Shown here in pieces: positions 61,757 to 64,000 of a stretch of DNA of 64,000 nt. Both the position numbers and the translations under genes were made by a program. Source of the DNA: Clostridiales bacterium 38-18 (GTDB lineage: Bacteria > Bacillota > Clostridia > Peptostreptococcales > Acidaminobacteraceae); contig MKTL01000005.1 of the NCBI GenBank assembly GCA_001897605.1, positions 124,001-188,000 of the forward strand. The letters run 5' to 3'. How positions within the stretch are numbered: position 1 is the stretch's first letter; each line of letters starts with the position of its first letter. The notes below the pieces were generated by a model, which worked only from the letters and a program-made list of their open reading frames with translations, made no database searches and was not told where the DNA came from.

Positions 61757-62243
61757 ATACATAAATTTGTGCATCTGGGCGACGTTATAAGCATACACAT
61801 GATTATGTGTATGCATGGTGTCTCGCCACCATACAGCGAATCGCTTTCTTGTAAGCGATAGCAACGCCTTTACATAAATTCTCGCATTTTCACAAATGCT
61901 CAAATTTATGCGTATGGGTGAGATACCGCCAACCGCATAACAAAGCCGTTGCAAAGTACTTTTCGCTTACGCTCAAAGCATTTGCATACGACTTCGCCAT
62001 GCTTCCAATACTAAAATTTCAATCTCGTTCCGAGCTTGAAACAGGCCCAACAAGTTGGGTTTTAGATTGGTGGCGGACATCTCCAAAATCGGTTGGCTCA
62101 CGCTTCAACCGATTTTTCGATTTATCTCACCCATACGGGAAAAGATGGCGACAATCTTCGATTGTCTTTTTATACGCTACAAGTAGCGTACTTGCGTGAA
62201 TGAGAATCTTCGTTCTCACTTTTACGCAAGGGGTTATATTCGC
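61757..62243 (+). ncRNA. candidate large ornate structured RNA (at least about 490 nt; 3' end may include the 62.24-62.49 kb hairpins)
   Basis: At least nine local hairpins plus two long crossing helices: 61911-61925/62123-62137 (15 bp perfect) and 61817-61830/62069-62081. Confidence 0.82.
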
Positions 62244-62487
62244 GAGCAACATCCCCTTCGTAAACTCGGGGAGAAGCTCACTCATTTCGCCTTAAAAATT
62301 TGAGAACTCCCCGACGTTTCACTGAGGGGAGAACTCAAATTTAAAGGCGAGGTTTTTCAAATTATTAAGTGACAGATCATGAACAACATCCCCTTCGTAA
62401 ACTCGGGGAGAAGTTCACTCACACATCTTATAAAATTTAAGAACTCCCCTGACGTTTCACTGAGGGGAGAACTCAAATTTTAAGATG
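62244..62487. repeat. four copies of covarying CCCC/GGGG hairpin, alternating loop types TTCGTAAACTC and GACGTTTCACTGA
   Basis: Hairpins 62244-62279, 62288-62349, 62380-62417, 62424-62487 with different but self-complementary outer stems. Confidence 0.9.
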
Positions 62488-62511
62488 ATTTTTATTTTTT
62501 TTTGAGGTAAT

Positions 62512-63045
62512 ATGAAATCAAAATTTAACCATTTAAAAAGATATTATTCTGACTTTAATTTGTCGTTCCTAAATTTTTTCTCGGACAAACTTCATAGTAA
62601 AATGATAGTGGCTGACATTGGTTGTGGACATATGAGAAATTTACGTTTGTTAAATCGAATTGGATTTAATTATTTAGTTGGTATTGATAAAACTATTCCC
62701 AAGCCGACGTTTGATTACCAATCTCAAAATATAGCTTTTATCCAATCAAATATTTTAAATGGGATTCCACTTCCAAATGATTTTAGTGATTTAACTCTTT
62801 GTAATTATGTATTGATGTTTATTGAGCCATCAAATATTAATTTTGTTTTAGATGAATTGTATAGAATTTCGAATAAGTACTTAGTAATTGAAACTTACAA
62901 GCTTCACGCTAATGCAATTCAAAACCAGAAGGGAACGGACTTTAAAGACTATTCATTTTCATACATTGTTGAATATCTTGTAAAATATAAAAATATGAAA
63001 ATCATTTATCAAAAATCAGCTGAAAAAGTCGTTTTTATGAGGTGA
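62512..63045 (+). CDS. class I SAM-dependent methyltransferase-like protein
   Basis: MIVADIGCGHMRNLRLLNRIGFNYLVGIDKT motif I/II. Confidence 0.7.
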   Translation: MKSKFNHLKRYYSDFNLSFLNFFSDKLHSKMIVADIGCGHMRNLRLLNRIGFNYLVGIDKTIPKPTFDYQSQNIAFIQSNILNGIPLPNDFSDLTLCNYVLMFIEPSNINFVLDELYRISNKYLVIETYKLHANAIQNQKGTDFKDYSFSYIVEYLVKYKNMKIIYQKSAEKVVFMR

Positions 63046-63049
63046 GAAT

Positions 63050-63601
63050 ATGGCACGTGGTAAATCATCAAAATTCATTAAAGTTTTGACTTCAAAAGAT
63101 ACTGAACTAATTAAACAGTTGTCACGTACTGGCGTGTCAACTTCTGAACAGATTAAAAAGCATATTGGATTAAGTGATGAAAGAATTACCAAACTTGCTA
63201 ATTCCAATTTCATTTCAATCACTAAAGAAGTTGTTGAGGGAAAAACTAGAAATATTATTAAACTAAATGACAAAGGTAAAAAATACGCACGTGAAGAATT
63301 AGCGGTTACATTCTTTCCACGTGTTCAATCAAATCATCTTTATCATGACATTAAATTGACTGAAATGTATTTTAGATTGCCTAATGATGTGAAGGAAACT
63401 TGGCGAAGTGAAAATGAAATTGTACTTAGTTTATATTCAGAAAATATCAATCTTGATAATTGCGTTGATGCTACAGTTATTATTGATGGTGAAACGGTAG
63501 GTATTGAATCGATAGGAAACACATATACAGATGATATTATTGCCACTAAACATGAAATAGCAACTACAATACTTGGTTGTAGTAGAATTATATCTGCTTA
63601 A
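63050..63601 (+). CDS. replication-relaxation-like winged-helix protein
   Basis: STSEQIKKHIGLSDERITKLANSNFISITKEVV ... HLYHDIKLTEMYFRLP. Confidence 0.5.
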   Translation: MARGKSSKFIKVLTSKDTELIKQLSRTGVSTSEQIKKHIGLSDERITKLANSNFISITKEVVEGKTRNIIKLNDKGKKYAREELAVTFFPRVQSNHLYHDIKLTEMYFRLPNDVKETWRSENEIVLSLYSENINLDNCVDATVIIDGETVGIESIGNTYTDDIIATKHEIATTILGCSRIISA

Positions 63602-63612
63602 AAGGGGGAAGT

Positions 63613-64000
63613 ATGAAATTTGTTGTACGTGATGATCTAATTGACCCTATAACTTATTCAATCGCAGAGATCAAATACAAAGGGATTTTAGAGCATATTT
63701 ATAACGCAGGTCATTATTGTTTACTTGAACAAATTAAAAGTTTGACTAATGGACGCAATATTGTTAAAGCACTTGAAGAAAACAATTTAATTGCGATTAG
63801 GACATTTAATAATAAGTCAAAGTATGTCGCACTTACTCAAACAGCAATGAAGTACTTGCTCCTTAGAGATAGTGAAACTGATTACAGCGATATGCCAAAG
63901 AATGAAATCAACATAACACGTGTCAATAATGCACCTTCTGACAAAGTTTTGTTTTCATCTTTTTTGAGATTTGAATTGATTACTTTAGGACGTTTCACTT
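63613..64000 (+). CDS. hypothetical HTH-like protein, truncated by window end
   Basis: ATG at 63613 with gggggaag upstream; open to window end. Confidence 0.45.
   Translation, partial: MKFVVRDDLIDPITYSIAEIKYKGILEHIYNAGHYCLLEQIKSLTNGRNIVKALEENNLIAIRTFNNKSKYVALTQTAMKYLLLRDSETDYSDMPKNEINITRVNNAPSDKVLFSSFLRFELITLGRFT

Noticed and set aside
61595-61954. 119-aa minus-strand ORF containing SPLRYKGEL twice
   Set aside because: The repeated peptide is just the translation of the two CTCCCC/GGGGAG hairpins, and the ORF crosses the ncRNA promoter.
61918-62199. 93-aa plus-strand ORF inside the structured region
   Set aside because: Covers the hairpin-dense core; sequence constraint is explained by base pairing and there is no evident RBS.
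1-64000. tRNA or rRNA genes
   Set aside because: None recognised by eye; a tRNAscan-SE/barrnap run would be needed to exclude them formally.

Overview
AT-rich Firmicute (Clostridia-like) DNA with two parts. (1) About 1-27.3 kb is ordinary chromosomal sequence: recQ 3' part, yaaA, a LytTR regulator with a GHKL kinase and two ABC exporters, GGDEF/PAS, a SpoU methyltransferase, patB, sstT, a CIRCE-controlled hsp20, an MCP, a nitroreductase, a MATE pump, an ABC transporter and an XRE regulator. (2) About 27.6-64 kb looks like a large conjugative plasmid or ICE: an SLH protein, a 1705-aa secreted protein, T4SS-type genes (TrbL/VirB6-like, PrgI-like, VirB4, M23 hydrolase), a type IA topoisomerase, UviA/UviB-like sigma and holin, RadC, AbrB, a Toprim protein, ParA/ParB and a replication-relaxation-like protein. 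The accessory half holds the unusual signals. One is a strong candidate for a large ornate structured RNA (about 61.75-62.25 kb) with its own sigma-A promoter, at least nine local hairpins and two long crossing helices (a predicted pseudoknot). It is bracketed by six hairpins with a conserved CTCCCC/GGGGAG core and co-varying outer stems. A second about 200-nt multibranched RNA candidate lies upstream of radC. Two dispersed repeat families occur: TGTAWTACA-bounded units, including a dense array at 46.02-46.6 kb, and the palindrome AAGCGTCAG-N-CTGACGCTT. There are also two paralogous 33-aa Fst-like peptides with matching 3' hairpins. No tRNA, rRNA, CRISPR, integrase, relaxase or VirD4 was recognised. 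All structure claims come from reading complementary strings by eye; no folding or database search was run.
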